Origin: Actinomycetota bacterium
GTDB lineage: Bacteria; Actinomycetota; Actinomycetes; JACCUZ01
NCBI GenBank assembly: GCA_030841035.1
Contig: JAVEDI010000072.1
Location: forward strand, 1 to 57,811
Length of the DNA: 57,811 nt
Reading direction: 5' to 3'
Made by a program: the position numbers and the translations under genes. The notes under the pieces are model-generated. The model had not been told where the DNA came from and ran no database searches. It saw nothing but the letters and a program-made list of their open reading frames with translations. This document shows positions 26,301 through 34,098 of the stretch, one piece after another (positions within the stretch are counted from its first letter, which is position 1; every line of letters begins with the position of its first letter).

Positions 26301-26695
26301 CCTCCGCGGGTCACCTTCCGCCGCTGGTCACGGCTCCCGGGGTGCCACCGGCGTACCTCGATGTCGAACCGGGCCCCCCGCTCGGCGCCGACAGCGGCGA
26401 CTACCCGCAGACCGAGGTGGTGCTCCCCGAGGGGGCGACGCTGCTGCTGTTCACCGACGGCCTCGTGGAGGATCGCCGGCTCCCGGTCGAGACCGGACTG
26501 GCCACGCTGCTGGAGTCAGCGCGCTCCGCCGCGACACCCGAGGAGCTCTGCGACCGCGCGCTGGTGGCACTGGGCCGCGACGTCGCCCATGACGACGACA
26601 CGGCGATCCTTGCCGTCGGACTCGTGGGTCCGGCGGCGCAGGTCACCGCCCCACGGTGCACCGAGGCCGACCGGGACCGCTCCGACCTGCGGTGA
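23390..26695 (+). CDS. Multidomain RsbW-like kinase / triple-GAF / PP2C (SpoIIE) phosphatase
   Basis: 1101 residues from a GTG with GGAG six bases upstream. Order: a GHKL ATPase domain (about 10-125, N-box ELATNALIHG, G-box GRGLSLV); an unassigned helical domain (150-290); three GAF domains (about 320-465, 480-640, 660-830); and a PP2C/SpoIIE phosphatase (845-1080) with GGDWYD, GDVMGRG, TDGLVE and DDDTA metal motifs. It thus joins anti-sigma kinase-like and phosphatase activities used in partner-switching control of alternative sigma factors, with sensor GAFs between. Streptomyces OsaC has a similar order. No sigma factor or STAS antagonist is encoded nearby. Confidence 0.88.
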   Translation: MEQSLRLDDRPDAVASARRLVVQALRGTPAEAVSDEAQLVVGELATNALIHGAAPAVLHVRHDGTTVRLEVADRSRLAPLQALVPGEAMTGRGLSLVQAVSQRWGVEPRIDGKVVWAELSADPAGRSAADVTEPAGAANQLDDGPWSRGVGDESPRYRVTLGDVPTDLLLAAKAHVDGLVREFTLAATGAASGHTAEVTPALARLIETVTTQFAEARQAIKRQAVAAAAAGEQRTRLTLNLPLSAAEAGRDYLAALDEADAYARAARVLTVESPPEHRAFRQWYVAGLIEQLGAAGRGEPPVEPVTFEQFLLSELASVAAAHRVTDRAARLQAVTAALAGATVAEEVADAVVSQGVDALGASGGALMVAGEGEHLGVAATVGYSSELVARLRAERRDAPLPAATALRTGQPVWLESREQRESLFPALTGLEPGTTSMCTVPLLLPDQVVGVLRFSFTMRRLFGADERAFVEALAGQAAQALARTQLAAAERTARREAELAAERLSRLHRVTAALASASDTGEIAEIVARESAETLGASLSVLSLLDDDDDATLRVVRVHGGSGRTARAWSTFPVHADLPASEAFRTQTPVVLTATEQLFERYPLLAGEVVLPGSLACVPLLINARALGTLTLSFPPEHVIDAAEVDVLTTIGRQCGLALERARLFDLERRAKERSAFLADATARLAASLEPAETLGTLVDLVVPALADWAVVFLTDAEGHVDIGAVRHRDADVTDYMRTEQAHTIEMSAKGGLGEVIRSGRSVRYETVPDSLRARIDDRADDEDLAARIAPSTALAAPLSTGGRVLGAIALARTDGAAYTADDLMLVEDVAARAAVAVGNAARFGRERDAALTLQRSLLPQQLPRIEGMSFAWRYLPGSAGTHIGGDWYDVIPLEQGRVALVIGDVMGRGLRAAAVMGQLRATARAHASAELSPAEVLHRLDAAVVRLEQEQITTALFALLDPVSRTVTIASAGHLPPLVTAPGVPPAYLDVEPGPPLGADSGDYPQTEVVLPEGATLLLFTDGLVEDRRLPVETGLATLLESARSAATPEELCDRALVALGRDVAHDDDTAILAVGLVGPAAQVTAPRCTEADRDRSDLR

Positions 26696-26738
26696 CGGAG
26701 GGGCTGGGTCCCCGCCGGCCCCCCGGACACCACCGCAC

Positions 26739-28046
26739 TCAGACGCCGAAGTCGTGGCGCAACGGGTAGCCGGAGCGGCCGTCCTCGTCCGTGCGGGTGG
26801 CGAGGACCTGATGCAGCTGGATGCCGTTGCGCTCGAAGGCCAGCCGCGAGCCGGACAGGTACAGCCCCCATACCTTGGCCCGGGCGAGACCCGCCTCTGC
26901 GACGCAGTCCTCCCAGTTGGCCACGAGGTTGTCGCTCCACCCCCGCAGCGTGCGGGCGTAGTGCACGCGCAGGTTCTCGTGGTGCTGCACCTCGAGCCCG
27001 CAGTCCTCGACGGCACGCACGATGTCACCCGAGCCGGTCAGCTCGCCGTCGGGAAACACGTAGCGGCCGATGAAGCCGCGCCGCGGGAGGCCTGCGTGCT
27101 CGTTGTCAGGGCGCGTGATGCCGTGGTTGAGCAGCCGCCCGCCACTGCGCAGCTTTCCGCGCAGGAAGGCGAAGTAGGACGGGTAGTTCTTCACCCCGAT
27201 GTGCTCGATGAGGCCGATGGAGCTGACGGCGTCGAAGTCGCGCTCGCGCACGTCGCGGTAGTCGAGATGGCGCACCTCGGCGAGATCACCCAGGCCGTCT
27301 CGCTCGATCCGGGCCTGCGCCCAGGTCGCCTGCTCGCGCGAAAGCGTGACGCCGAGCGTCCGCACGCCGTACTCCCGGGCGGCGTGGCGCACCATGCCGC
27401 CCCAGCCGCAGCCGACGTCCAGCAACCGCATTCCCGGCTTGAGGCCCAGCTTGCGGGCGACCAGGTCGTACTTGTGCGCCTGCGCCTGCTCGAGCGTCGC
27501 GTCCTCGCTGGTGTAGCACGCACAGGTGTAGGTCATCGACGGCCCGAGGACCATCTCGTAGAACCGGTTCGACACGTCGTAGTGGTGGCTGATCGCCGAC
27601 GCGTCGCGGGCGCGGCCGTGCCGCAGCCCGATCTTGCTGGTCGCCCGCACCTCCTGCGGCGGCGGGCCGGGCGGCAGCAGCGTGCGGAGGCCGAGCGCCT
27701 GCAACCAGCGCAGCGCCTCGGCGGCCGCGGGGCGTTGCATGCGCAGCTCGTCGTCGATGATGCGCAGCGCCTCGTAGGGGTCGCCCGGGTGCACCCCCGA
27801 GACCTCCAGGTCGCCCTGGATGTAGGCGCGGGCCATGCCCAGGGAGCCGGGGGCCGTCACGAGGTAGGACGCTCCGCGCGGCGAGGCGAGGTGCAGGCCG
27901 AGCGTCGCGTCGGGCCGCCCGGCGGAGCTGCCGTCATACGCCGTGAACCGAACGGGCGCGTCGGGTCCGAAAAGCCGGGAGAAGATGTCGCCGAGGGTCA
28001 CCGTCGGCTGTCGGCCGTTCCCGGACCTCTCCAGGTGCAGGGTCAC
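26739..28046 (-). CDS. tmsB: 10-methylene fatty acid methyltransferase (TmsB/BfaB), CFA-synthase family
   Basis: 435 residues of the cyclopropane-fatty-acyl-phospholipid synthase family. The SAM site is LLDVGCGWGGM (208-218). Family residues HHYDVSNRFYEMVLGPSMTY and CACYTSEDATLEQAQ precede it. It overlaps the FAD-oxidoreductase gene by four bases. That pairing is the tmsAB/bfaAB arrangement (Rv3720/Rv3719 in M. tuberculosis). TmsB methylates oleoyl lipid to a 10-methylene intermediate, and TmsA reduces it to 10-methylstearate (tuberculostearic acid). A plain CFA synthase is the alternative, but the partner argues against it. Confidence 0.82.
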   Translation of the reverse strand: MTLHLERSGNGRQPTVTLGDIFSRLFGPDAPVRFTAYDGSSAGRPDATLGLHLASPRGASYLVTAPGSLGMARAYIQGDLEVSGVHPGDPYEALRIIDDELRMQRPAAAEALRWLQALGLRTLLPPGPPPQEVRATSKIGLRHGRARDASAISHHYDVSNRFYEMVLGPSMTYTCACYTSEDATLEQAQAHKYDLVARKLGLKPGMRLLDVGCGWGGMVRHAAREYGVRTLGVTLSREQATWAQARIERDGLGDLAEVRHLDYRDVRERDFDAVSSIGLIEHIGVKNYPSYFAFLRGKLRSGGRLLNHGITRPDNEHAGLPRRGFIGRYVFPDGELTGSGDIVRAVEDCGLEVQHHENLRVHYARTLRGWSDNLVANWEDCVAEAGLARAKVWGLYLSGSRLAFERNGIQLHQVLATRTDEDGRSGYPLRHDFGV

Positions 28047-29482
28047 CGTCGCTTCACCGCCTTCGCATAGAGGTCGAGCAGCCTCGACTCCGGGTCGTAA
28101 CGCCGCTTGGCGCCCCGGTAGTCCGGGCCGCCATAAAGATCCCAGAACTCCGCCTCGCCGTAGTAGGCATCGGAGTAAAGGGACTTGTGTCCCTCGTGGT
28201 CGGCCACGGCGCGCTCGACGGCCCGGTTCACGTCACCGTCGCCGGCGCCCTCGGCAATGGCCACCGTGGACCAGAAGCCGACGTTCACGTACGTCTCGCC
28301 GACCCGCAGCGGGTACAGCGGCCAGGGTGCGGCTTCCCGGTCGCCGGCGGCGAGGGTCGCCGTCGCACCGCTGTCCCGCAGCTTGATCGGGCAGAGCCAG
28401 ATCGGCTCGATGGGCACCTCGCGAAGGAACCAGTGCAGGAAGGCGGCCGTGCGCGCCAGCGGGATCTCGACATCCTGCACGACGCGCTCCCGCGGCGGGC
28501 GCCCCTTGCGCCGGTCGAGCCACGCGGCCACGCCGTAGCGGTTCTCCAGGCGGATGAGCTTCCAGTAGACGTCGCTGCGCAGCCAGCGCTTGGGCCACAG
28601 CCGGCGGATGCGCGGGTTCTGGGCGCCGAAGGCGCGCGAGCACCAGAACCAGTCGGTGTCCCAGCGCCACAGGTAGTCGCGGACGGTCAGGTGGTCGATC
28701 TCGCGCGACCGGATCGACCGGTAGTAGACCTGCACGCCGGTGTAGTCGCTCGGGGTGACGCCGGGCGGCAGCTCGTCGGCCCACGAGCCCAGCGTCAGGT
28801 AGGCCTCGTCGGCGGCGAACACCGTCCCGTCGAGGAAGTGCACCGGCTCGCCGTCCCACGCCTGGCTCGCCACGATGCGCCCGATGGCGCCGGTCAGCTC
28901 CTCGAGGTCGTGGAACCGGACGTGCCGCAACCTGACGTAGGGCGACACCGGCACGAGGTCGATGCGCAGCCGCAGGGCGTAGCCGAGGGTCCCGTAGGAG
29001 TTGGGCAGCGTCCGGAACAGCTCGCTGTGCTCGCCCTCGGCGGCGGCGACGACGACCTCGCCGGCGCCGGTGAGGACCTCGACCTCGCGCACCGACTCGT
29101 GGGGCAGGCCCGCGCGGAAGGAGCTCGACTCGATGCCCAGGCCGCTGAAGGCGCCCCCGATGGTGATGGTCTTGAGCTGGGGAACGACGGTGGGCATCAG
29201 CCCGTGCGCGAGGGTGGCGTCGAGGAGGTCCTCGTACGTCGTCATGGCCTGCACGTCGGCGACGCGGGCCTGCGGGTCGACCGACAGCACCCCGTCGAGT
29301 GCGCGGACGTCGAGGCCGGGCGCGGCCTGTCGTTCGCGCGGGCGGAACAGGTTCGACGTCCGTTTGGCCAGCCGCACCGGTGCACCGGGCGGGATGGCGG
29401 CGTACTGCGCCAGCAGGTGGTCGCGCGCGCTCTCGTGGGCCAGGTACGCGTCGCCGACCCCGTGAGTCGCCGCCTGGGTCAT
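28043..29482 (-). CDS. tmsA: FAD-dependent 10-methylene fatty acid reductase (TmsA/BfaA)
   Basis: 479 residues of the FAD-binding type-4 (DHCR24/VAO-like) family. The flavin loop is TITIGGAFSGLGIESSSFRA (about residues 108-127), after a substrate-entry segment with TTYEDLLDATLAHGLMPTV. The C-terminal part is rich in aromatic residues (WRWDTDWFWCSRAFGAQNP), as in the delta-24-sterol-reductase-like branch. It starts at 29482 and is followed, with overlap, by the methyltransferase. A TAAGGT box at 29520-29525 on the minus strand may be its -10. It acts on membrane acyl chains and should need NADPH. Confidence 0.82.
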   Translation of the reverse strand: MTQAATHGVGDAYLAHESARDHLLAQYAAIPPGAPVRLAKRTSNLFRPRERQAAPGLDVRALDGVLSVDPQARVADVQAMTTYEDLLDATLAHGLMPTVVPQLKTITIGGAFSGLGIESSSFRAGLPHESVREVEVLTGAGEVVVAAAEGEHSELFRTLPNSYGTLGYALRLRIDLVPVSPYVRLRHVRFHDLEELTGAIGRIVASQAWDGEPVHFLDGTVFAADEAYLTLGSWADELPPGVTPSDYTGVQVYYRSIRSREIDHLTVRDYLWRWDTDWFWCSRAFGAQNPRIRRLWPKRWLRSDVYWKLIRLENRYGVAAWLDRRKGRPPRERVVQDVEIPLARTAAFLHWFLREVPIEPIWLCPIKLRDSGATATLAAGDREAAPWPLYPLRVGETYVNVGFWSTVAIAEGAGDGDVNRAVERAVADHEGHKSLYSDAYYGEAEFWDLYGGPDYRGAKRRYDPESRLLDLYAKAVKRR

Positions 29483-29609
29483 CCCATCCCCGCCACGTCG
29501 CAGTCGATCTGTCGCGGGCACCTTACCGGCGCGGACACGACCTGGAGACCGAACCCCCGCGACAGAGGCGCCGCCGGACGCGGGGGCCCGCGCTCCGCGG
29601 CGACGCAGC

Positions 29610-29873
29610 TCAGCCCGACAGGTCCGAAGGCGCCGCGTCGAGCGCGTGCAGGATGGCCTCGGCCAGGGCCCGGGCGGCACCCGGCTCGAGCTCCACGGCG
29701 ACGCGCGCCGACGCGCCCTGCGCCGGATTGCGCAGGTCGACGTTGAGGGTGTGCTCGGCCTGCGCGTGCACCGGGTGGTCGAGGTAGACCGAGGCGTCGG
29801 TCACGGCGAACCAGCCGTGCGGGCCCTTGGCGCTGCCGGCGACGGCGAGCCGTTCGGTGCGGTAGGTGCACAT
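29610..29873 (-). CDS. Small conserved protein (DUF6295-like, 87 aa)
   Basis: Starts MCTYRTERLAVAGSAKGPHG, then FAVTDASVYLDHPVHAQAEH and a C-terminal helix (GAARALAEAILHALDA). I recall this N-terminus from small actinobacterial proteins grouped as DUF6295. The ribosome site is AGGGGA before the ATG. It lies 32 bp after the hydrolase gene and is probably cotranscribed with it. The conserved His and Cys near the ends hint at metal binding but prove nothing. Confidence 0.65.
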   Translation of the reverse strand: MCTYRTERLAVAGSAKGPHGWFAVTDASVYLDHPVHAQAEHTLNVDLRNPAQGASARVAVELEPGAARALAEAILHALDAAPSDLSG

Positions 29874-29905
29874 GTCATCCGTCCCCTTGCGTGTCGGCCC
29901 GTTCC

Positions 29906-30649
29906 TCAGGCGGCCAGGTAGCGCTCGAACCAGGTCAGCACCCGCCGCCAGCCGTCGGTGGCGGCCGCCGGGCGGTACGCCGGCCGGTCGACCGCGAAGA
30001 ACGCGTGGCCCGCACCGTCGTACCTGTGCAGCTCGTAGGTCTTGCCCGCCTCGACGAGCAGCCGCTCGAGCTCGTCGACGTCGCTCGGCGACGGACGGGA
30101 GTCCTCGTTCCCGAACAGCCCGAGCAGCGGGCAGGACAGCGCCGGAGCGAGGTGCCCGATCGGGGTCACCTCGATCGGGAAGTCCGCGGGCGGCTGCCCG
30201 GTCACGAAAGCCCCGTAGCAGTCGACGGCCGCGTCGAGATCCAGCGAGCACGCGGCCAGGAAGGCCTGGCGACCGCCGGAGCAGTAGCCGATCACACCGA
30301 CCTTGCCGGTGCCGCCGCGCAGGGCCCGCAGGTAGGCCGCCGCACCGGCGACGTCGCCGACCAGCCGCTCGTCGGGCACGCCGCCCGCGGCGCGCGACGC
30401 GGCGGCGGCGTCGTCGGGGTCGGCGCCGGGCGCGTCGCGCTCGTGCAGGTTGGGGCAGACCGCGTCGAAGCCGTTCGCCGCGAAGCGCCGGGTGATCTCC
30501 TTCGTCGCGCTGTCCCAGCCGGGCATGTGGTGCACGACCACGACGCCGCCGCGCGACGGCACGCCCTCGGGCCGAGCGACGTACGCCGTCACCTGGTCGC
30601 CGCCGTGCCCGGTGAAGGTCACCTCTCGGGCGGTGAGCGCCTCGTCCAT
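29906..30649 (-). CDS. Dienelactone hydrolase family protein
   Basis: 247 residues, alpha/beta hydrolase. The nucleophile is Cys123 in GYCSGG, as in true dienelactone hydrolases. Asp183 (GNEDSRPS) and His215 (GAGHAFF) complete the triad. AGGGGAGCAGGC precedes the ATG. It is not beside chlorocatechol genes, so its substrate may be any lactone or ester. A link with aromatic oxidation by the monooxygenase 18 kb away would be speculation. Confidence 0.88.
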   Translation of the reverse strand: MDEALTAREVTFTGHGGDQVTAYVARPEGVPSRGGVVVVHHMPGWDSATKEITRRFAANGFDAVCPNLHERDAPGADPDDAAAASRAAGGVPDERLVGDVAGAAAYLRALRGGTGKVGVIGYCSGGRQAFLAACSLDLDAAVDCYGAFVTGQPPADFPIEVTPIGHLAPALSCPLLGLFGNEDSRPSPSDVDELERLLVEAGKTYELHRYDGAGHAFFAVDRPAYRPAAATDGWRRVLTWFERYLAA

Positions 30650-30754
30650 GCCTGCTCCCCTGTCGCTGCGGTGGGCGTCGGCGGGCACGCTACCCCCGAG
30701 CGCGACCGGGTCGCCGAGCTGTCGCAGGTGCGGCGGTCCAGCAAGGCTGCAGGT

Positions 30755-30783
30755 TTGACAGGATACAAACAAGTCTCTAGCGT
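30755..30783 (+). promoter_or_regulatory. Near-consensus sigma-A promoter with overlapping operator-like dyad
   Basis: TTGACA (30755-30760), a 17-bp spacer, then TAGCGT (30778-30783). The -35 sits inside GTTTG-8 bp-CAAAC (30753-30770), a dyad that could bind a repressor. It is by far the best promoter match in the window, and is unusually AT-rich for it. Confidence 0.65.
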
Positions 30784-30855
30784 TGACCGTCTCGCGTCCC
30801 GGACGACATCCTTGTCCCGGGGCCCGCCAGGCACACCGACCGGCAGGGGTATCCG

Positions 30856-31452
30856 GTGTTCGTCATGACCGTCGACCAACGCCACAGCCGGCGCGGCCGC
30901 GACCAGGTCGAGGATCTCCTCGCGCGGTGGGCCAGCCCGGCGCAGGGCCTGGTCCGGCCCTGGGAGCGGACCGCGGGTGACGAGGTGCAGGCGGTCCTGG
31001 ACCGTCCGCAGGTCGTCGTCGACCTGTCACTGGCCCTCGTGCGGCTGGGGAACTGGAGCGTGGGGATCGGGATAGGGCCGGTCCACGAGCCGCTGCCCGC
31101 CAGCACCAGGGCCGGGTCGGGGGCCGCCTTCGAACGTGCCCGGCGCGCGGTCGAGCGGGCCAAGTCCGCTCCCTCCCATGTCACGGTCGCCGCCCGCGAC
31201 GAGGCGGCGGGCCGGCCGACGCAGACGGTGCTCGACCTGCTGGCCGCCCTCCTGCAGCGGCGCAGCGAAGCGGGTTGGGAGGCGGTCGACCTGCGGGCGC
31301 AGGGCTTGTCGCAGAGCGAGGTCGCGCTCCGGCTGGGCATCAGCAAGCAGGCCGTGTCCCAGCGGCTGATCACCGCCACCTGGGCGCCCGAGCTGGCCGG
31401 CCGACAGCTGGCGGCCCAGCTGCTGGCCGAGGCGGAAGGGCCGGAGCGATGA
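30856..31452 (+). CDS. SatD-like protein with C-terminal helix-turn-helix
   Basis: 198 residues from a GTG with AGGGG upstream; an ATG at 30865 is the alternative. The N-terminal 110 residues (RPWERTAGDEVQAVLDRPQVVVDLSLALVR, noted as a segment near 30-60, and WSVGIGIGPVHEPLP) match the SatD-type nucleotide-cyclase-like fold as I recall it. The C-terminus has a clear HTH: LSQSEVALRLGISKQAVSQR (about 153-172). It is translationally coupled (ATGA) to a membrane protein gene. It may repress its own strong promoter at the dyad near 30753-30770. The signal is unknown. Confidence 0.65.
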   Translation: MFVMTVDQRHSRRGRDQVEDLLARWASPAQGLVRPWERTAGDEVQAVLDRPQVVVDLSLALVRLGNWSVGIGIGPVHEPLPASTRAGSGAAFERARRAVERAKSAPSHVTVAARDEAAGRPTQTVLDLLAALLQRRSEAGWEAVDLRAQGLSQSEVALRLGISKQAVSQRLITATWAPELAGRQLAAQLLAEAEGPER

Positions 31453-32066
31453 CCGTCGTCGCGCTCGTGCTGCTGGCGCTCACGGCCGCCGGGCCGGTGC
31501 TGGCCCTGCTGCTCCGGCGCCGGTGGGCCGACCCGACCCTGCCGGTCGCGGCCACGAGCGTCGTGCTGCTGGCGGGCGCCGCGGCCCTCGCGGCGGCAGC
31601 GGGCGACGTCGACGGGTGGCGGGCGGCCGCCGGCCGGGTCCTCGCGGTGGTGGCCGCGACCACCGCGGGCAGCGACGTCGTCCGTGCGGTCTTCCGGCTG
31701 GTGCGCCGCGACGTCGACCTCCACCACGCCCCCGTCCCGGGCCGCCCGCAGCAACCGCCCGACGCCCTGGCGGACGCGCCGGCGCGGCAGCCGACCGCTG
31801 CGCCTCTGGAGCACCCGGCGGGGGCGGTCCTGCGCGGCGGGATCTGGATCGGCTACCTCGAACGGGCGGCCGTCTCGGCGACGCTGCTCGCCGGGTGGCC
31901 GGAGGGCATGGCGCTGGTGCTGGCCGTCAAGGGCGTCGGCCGCTACCCCGAGCTGAGGGGCCCGCAGTCCAACGAGGCCAACGCCCCGGAGGCGTTCATC
32001 ATCGGCACCCTGGTCAGCGTCCTCTGGGCCGCGGGGGCCGCCGGCAGCTCCTGGCTGATCGGCTGA
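31449..32066 (+). CDS. Membrane protein partner of the SatD-like regulator
   Basis: 205 residues. Helices lie at about 1-20, 30-50 and 60-78, then a Pro/Ala/His-rich cytoplasmic or outside loop (85-125), and two further helices at the C-terminus (about 140-160, 180-203). GGIWIGYLERAAVSATLLAGWPEG and KGVGRYPEL are probably conserved contact segments. The start overlaps the regulator's stop. A regulator-plus-membrane-protein pair suggests sensing at the membrane, but no transport motif is present. Confidence 0.7.
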   Translation: MTVVALVLLALTAAGPVLALLLRRRWADPTLPVAATSVVLLAGAAALAAAAGDVDGWRAAAGRVLAVVAATTAGSDVVRAVFRLVRRDVDLHHAPVPGRPQQPPDALADAPARQPTAAPLEHPAGAVLRGGIWIGYLERAAVSATLLAGWPEGMALVLAVKGVGRYPELRGPQSNEANAPEAFIIGTLVSVLWAAGAAGSSWLIG

Positions 32067-32098
32067 TCCGGCTGCGCTCCCCCTGCGCGGGAAGGCCG

Positions 32099-32104
32099 TA
32101 AGGT
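32099..32104 (+). promoter_or_regulatory. -10 box of the leaderless epimerase gene
   Basis: TAAGGT is seven bases before the GTG at 32112. Confidence 0.55.
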
Positions 32105-32111
32105 GCGGCAG

Positions 32112-33104
32112 GTGCGCATCCTGGTCGTCGGAGGCACCCGGTTCATCGGGCGGCACGTCGTCGCAGCGGCGCTCGCCGCCGGGCACGACGTGACCGTGTT
32201 CCACCGCGGACAGACCGGGCCCGAGCTCTTCCCCGGCGTCGAGCACCGTCTCGGTGACCGCGACACGGACCTGAGCGCGCTGGGGCACGACAGCTGGGAC
32301 GCGACGGTCGACACCTGCGCCTACGTCCCGCGCCAGGTGCAGTCGCTGGCCGACGTGCTGGGCGGACGCGCCGGGCACTACCTGCTGGTCTCCAGCGTCT
32401 CGGCCTACGCCCCGCCGCAGCGCCGTGGCTACACGGAGCAGGCCCCGCTGGCCCAGCTGGACGACCCCACGGTCGAGGACGTGACCGAGCAGACCTACGG
32501 CGGCCTGAAGGCGCTGTGCGAGCGAGCCGCCACCGAGCGGTTCGGCCCGGGCACGCTCGTCGTCCGGCCGACGTACGTCGTGGGTCCCGACGACTACACC
32601 TGGCGCTTCCCGTGGTGGGTCGCGCGCCTCGCCGCCGGCGGGGAGGTGCTGGCACCCGGGCCGGTCGACGCGCCCGCCCAGGTGATCGACGTGCGCGACC
32701 TGGCCGGGTGGATGGTCGGCCTGCTCGAGGCGCGCACCTCGGGACCGTTCCATGCCGCCGGCCCGTCGGCGACGTTCACCTGGGGCGAGCAGCTCGAGAC
32801 GGCGGCCCGGGCGGTGGCCCCTGCAGGCACCCGTCTGGCGTGGGTCGACGACGACTTCCTGCTCGCCGCCGGGGTCGACGGGCAGTCGCTGCCGCTCTGG
32901 AGCGGGGGCGACCCCGACGTCCTGATGCTCAGCGCCGACCCTGCCGCGGCGCTGGCGACCGGCCTGGCCCTGCGGCCGCTCGAGGAGACGGTGCGGGACA
33001 CGCTCGCCTGGACGCGCACGGTCGAGCAGCCCCCCACGCCGGGGCTCGACCGCGAGCGGGAGAGCGAGCTGCTCGCCGGCTGGCACGCGCAGCGGGGCGG
33101 CTGA
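32112..33104 (+). CDS. NAD-dependent epimerase/dehydratase family (extended SDR)
   Basis: 330 residues. The Rossmann motif VGGTRFIGRH begins at residue 6. The usual YxxxK is replaced by TYGGLKALCE (Y-x3-K present as YGGLK). The sequence resembles the CSP41/epimerase-like group common in actinobacteria. The start at 32112 is set by the leaderless -10; nothing resembling a ribosome site lies upstream. Substrate, probably a nucleotide sugar or isoflavone-like compound, is unknown. Confidence 0.82.
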   Translation: MRILVVGGTRFIGRHVVAAALAAGHDVTVFHRGQTGPELFPGVEHRLGDRDTDLSALGHDSWDATVDTCAYVPRQVQSLADVLGGRAGHYLLVSSVSAYAPPQRRGYTEQAPLAQLDDPTVEDVTEQTYGGLKALCERAATERFGPGTLVVRPTYVVGPDDYTWRFPWWVARLAAGGEVLAPGPVDAPAQVIDVRDLAGWMVGLLEARTSGPFHAAGPSATFTWGEQLETAARAVAPAGTRLAWVDDDFLLAAGVDGQSLPLWSGGDPDVLMLSADPAAALATGLALRPLEETVRDTLAWTRTVEQPPTPGLDRERESELLAGWHAQRGG

Positions 33105-33115
33105 GCCTCTCCGTT

Positions 33116-33158
33116 CGGGCCGGGCGAAGGGCCCGCGACCCGGGAGCCTCGCGGCTCC
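33116..33158 (+). terminator. Double hairpin after the epimerase gene
   Basis: CGGGCC/GGCCCG (33116-33121, 33130-33135) followed by GGAGCC/GGCTCC (33143-33148, 33153-33158, 4-nt loop). Two GC stems in a row 12 bp after the stop suggest transcription termination without a U-tract. Confidence 0.5.
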
Positions 33159-33254
33159 GCCGCGTCCACTCATCGGCGTGCACCGGGCTTCGCGGACGCC
33201 ACGCTGGGTACTCAGGCAGGGAGCGCGACCCCTGCCGAACCGCGAGGAGCAACC

Positions 33255-34085
33255 ATGAGCCACATCCCCCTCTCCGGCGCCCGTCGCGCCGAGGGCACCG
33301 CGCGCCAGGTGGCCGACAGCGACGCCTTCGAGAAGGCCGCCCGGCTCGGCTTCCTCGCCAAGGGCCTGGTCTACGCCCTGATCGGGGTGCTGGCCTTCCA
33401 GGTGGCGCTCGGCGGCCAGCAGCGGACCGACCAGAAGGGCGCCCTGCAGAAGGTGGCGCAGCAGCCGTTCGGCACGTTCGTGCTGTGGCTGATGGTCGTC
33501 GGCTTCGTGGCCTACGCCGGCTGGCGATTCAGCGAGGCCGCCTGGGGTCGCCGCGACGAGACCGACGAGAAGAAGCGGACCCTCAAGCGCATCGGCTCGG
33601 CGCTCAACGGCCTGGTCTACCTCGGGTTCGGGCTGCTCGCCCTGCGCACCGCGACCGGGTCGTCCTCGTCCTCGTCGCAGGCGGGCTGGACCGCCAAGGC
33701 CCTCGACCACACGGGCGGCAAGACGCTGGTCGTGATCGCCGGGCTGGTCATCATCGGCATCGCCGCTGGCCTCACCTGGCGCGGGCTGAAGACCGACTTC
33801 GAGAAGCACCTCGACCGTAGCCGCATGAGCGCCCGCACCTACGACGTCGTACGCCGGCTCGGGCAGGCGGGCTACGTCGCCCGCGGCGTCGTCTTCGCCC
33901 TCGTCGGCATCTTCGTCATCAAGGCCGCGCTGGACCATCAGCCGGGCAAGGCCGGCGGTTTCGACGTCGCGCTCAAGAGCGTGGCGACGGCACCCTACGG
34001 TCCGGTGCTGCTGATGGCGACCGCCGTCGGGCTGATCTGCTTCGGTGCCTACTGCGCCGCCGAGGCACGCTTCCGCCGCCTCTGA
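33255..34085 (+). CDS. DUF1206 integral membrane protein
   Basis: 276 residues after a GAGGAG ribosome site. It has three repeats of two helices each, with the repeat start seen as LGFLAKGLVYALIGVLAF, IGSALNGLVYLGFGLLAL and LGQAGYVARGVVFALVGIFV. This internal triplication is the hallmark of DUF1206. Function unknown; the family is frequent in actinobacteria and cyanobacteria. Confidence 0.88.
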   Translation: MSHIPLSGARRAEGTARQVADSDAFEKAARLGFLAKGLVYALIGVLAFQVALGGQQRTDQKGALQKVAQQPFGTFVLWLMVVGFVAYAGWRFSEAAWGRRDETDEKKRTLKRIGSALNGLVYLGFGLLALRTATGSSSSSSQAGWTAKALDHTGGKTLVVIAGLVIIGIAAGLTWRGLKTDFEKHLDRSRMSARTYDVVRRLGQAGYVARGVVFALVGIFVIKAALDHQPGKAGGFDVALKSVATAPYGPVLLMATAVGLICFGAYCAAEARFRRL

Positions 34086-34098
34086 CACCCCCGCGTCG

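Noticed and set aside
23612-26314. Open minus-strand frame of 900 codons
   Set aside because: Antisense to the GAF/PP2C gene, which has clear domains; no ribosome site or motif in the antisense frame.
26739-28046. Plain cyclopropane fatty acid synthase
   Set aside because: The overlapping DHCR24-like reductase gene points to the 10-methyl pathway; kept only as an alternative.
30777-34088. Open minus-strand frame of 1103 codons across five plus-strand genes
   Set aside because: It is a shadow of GC third-position bias in the opposite strand. The translation is Arg/Gly/Ala-rich without any domain, while the plus strand gives clear families.
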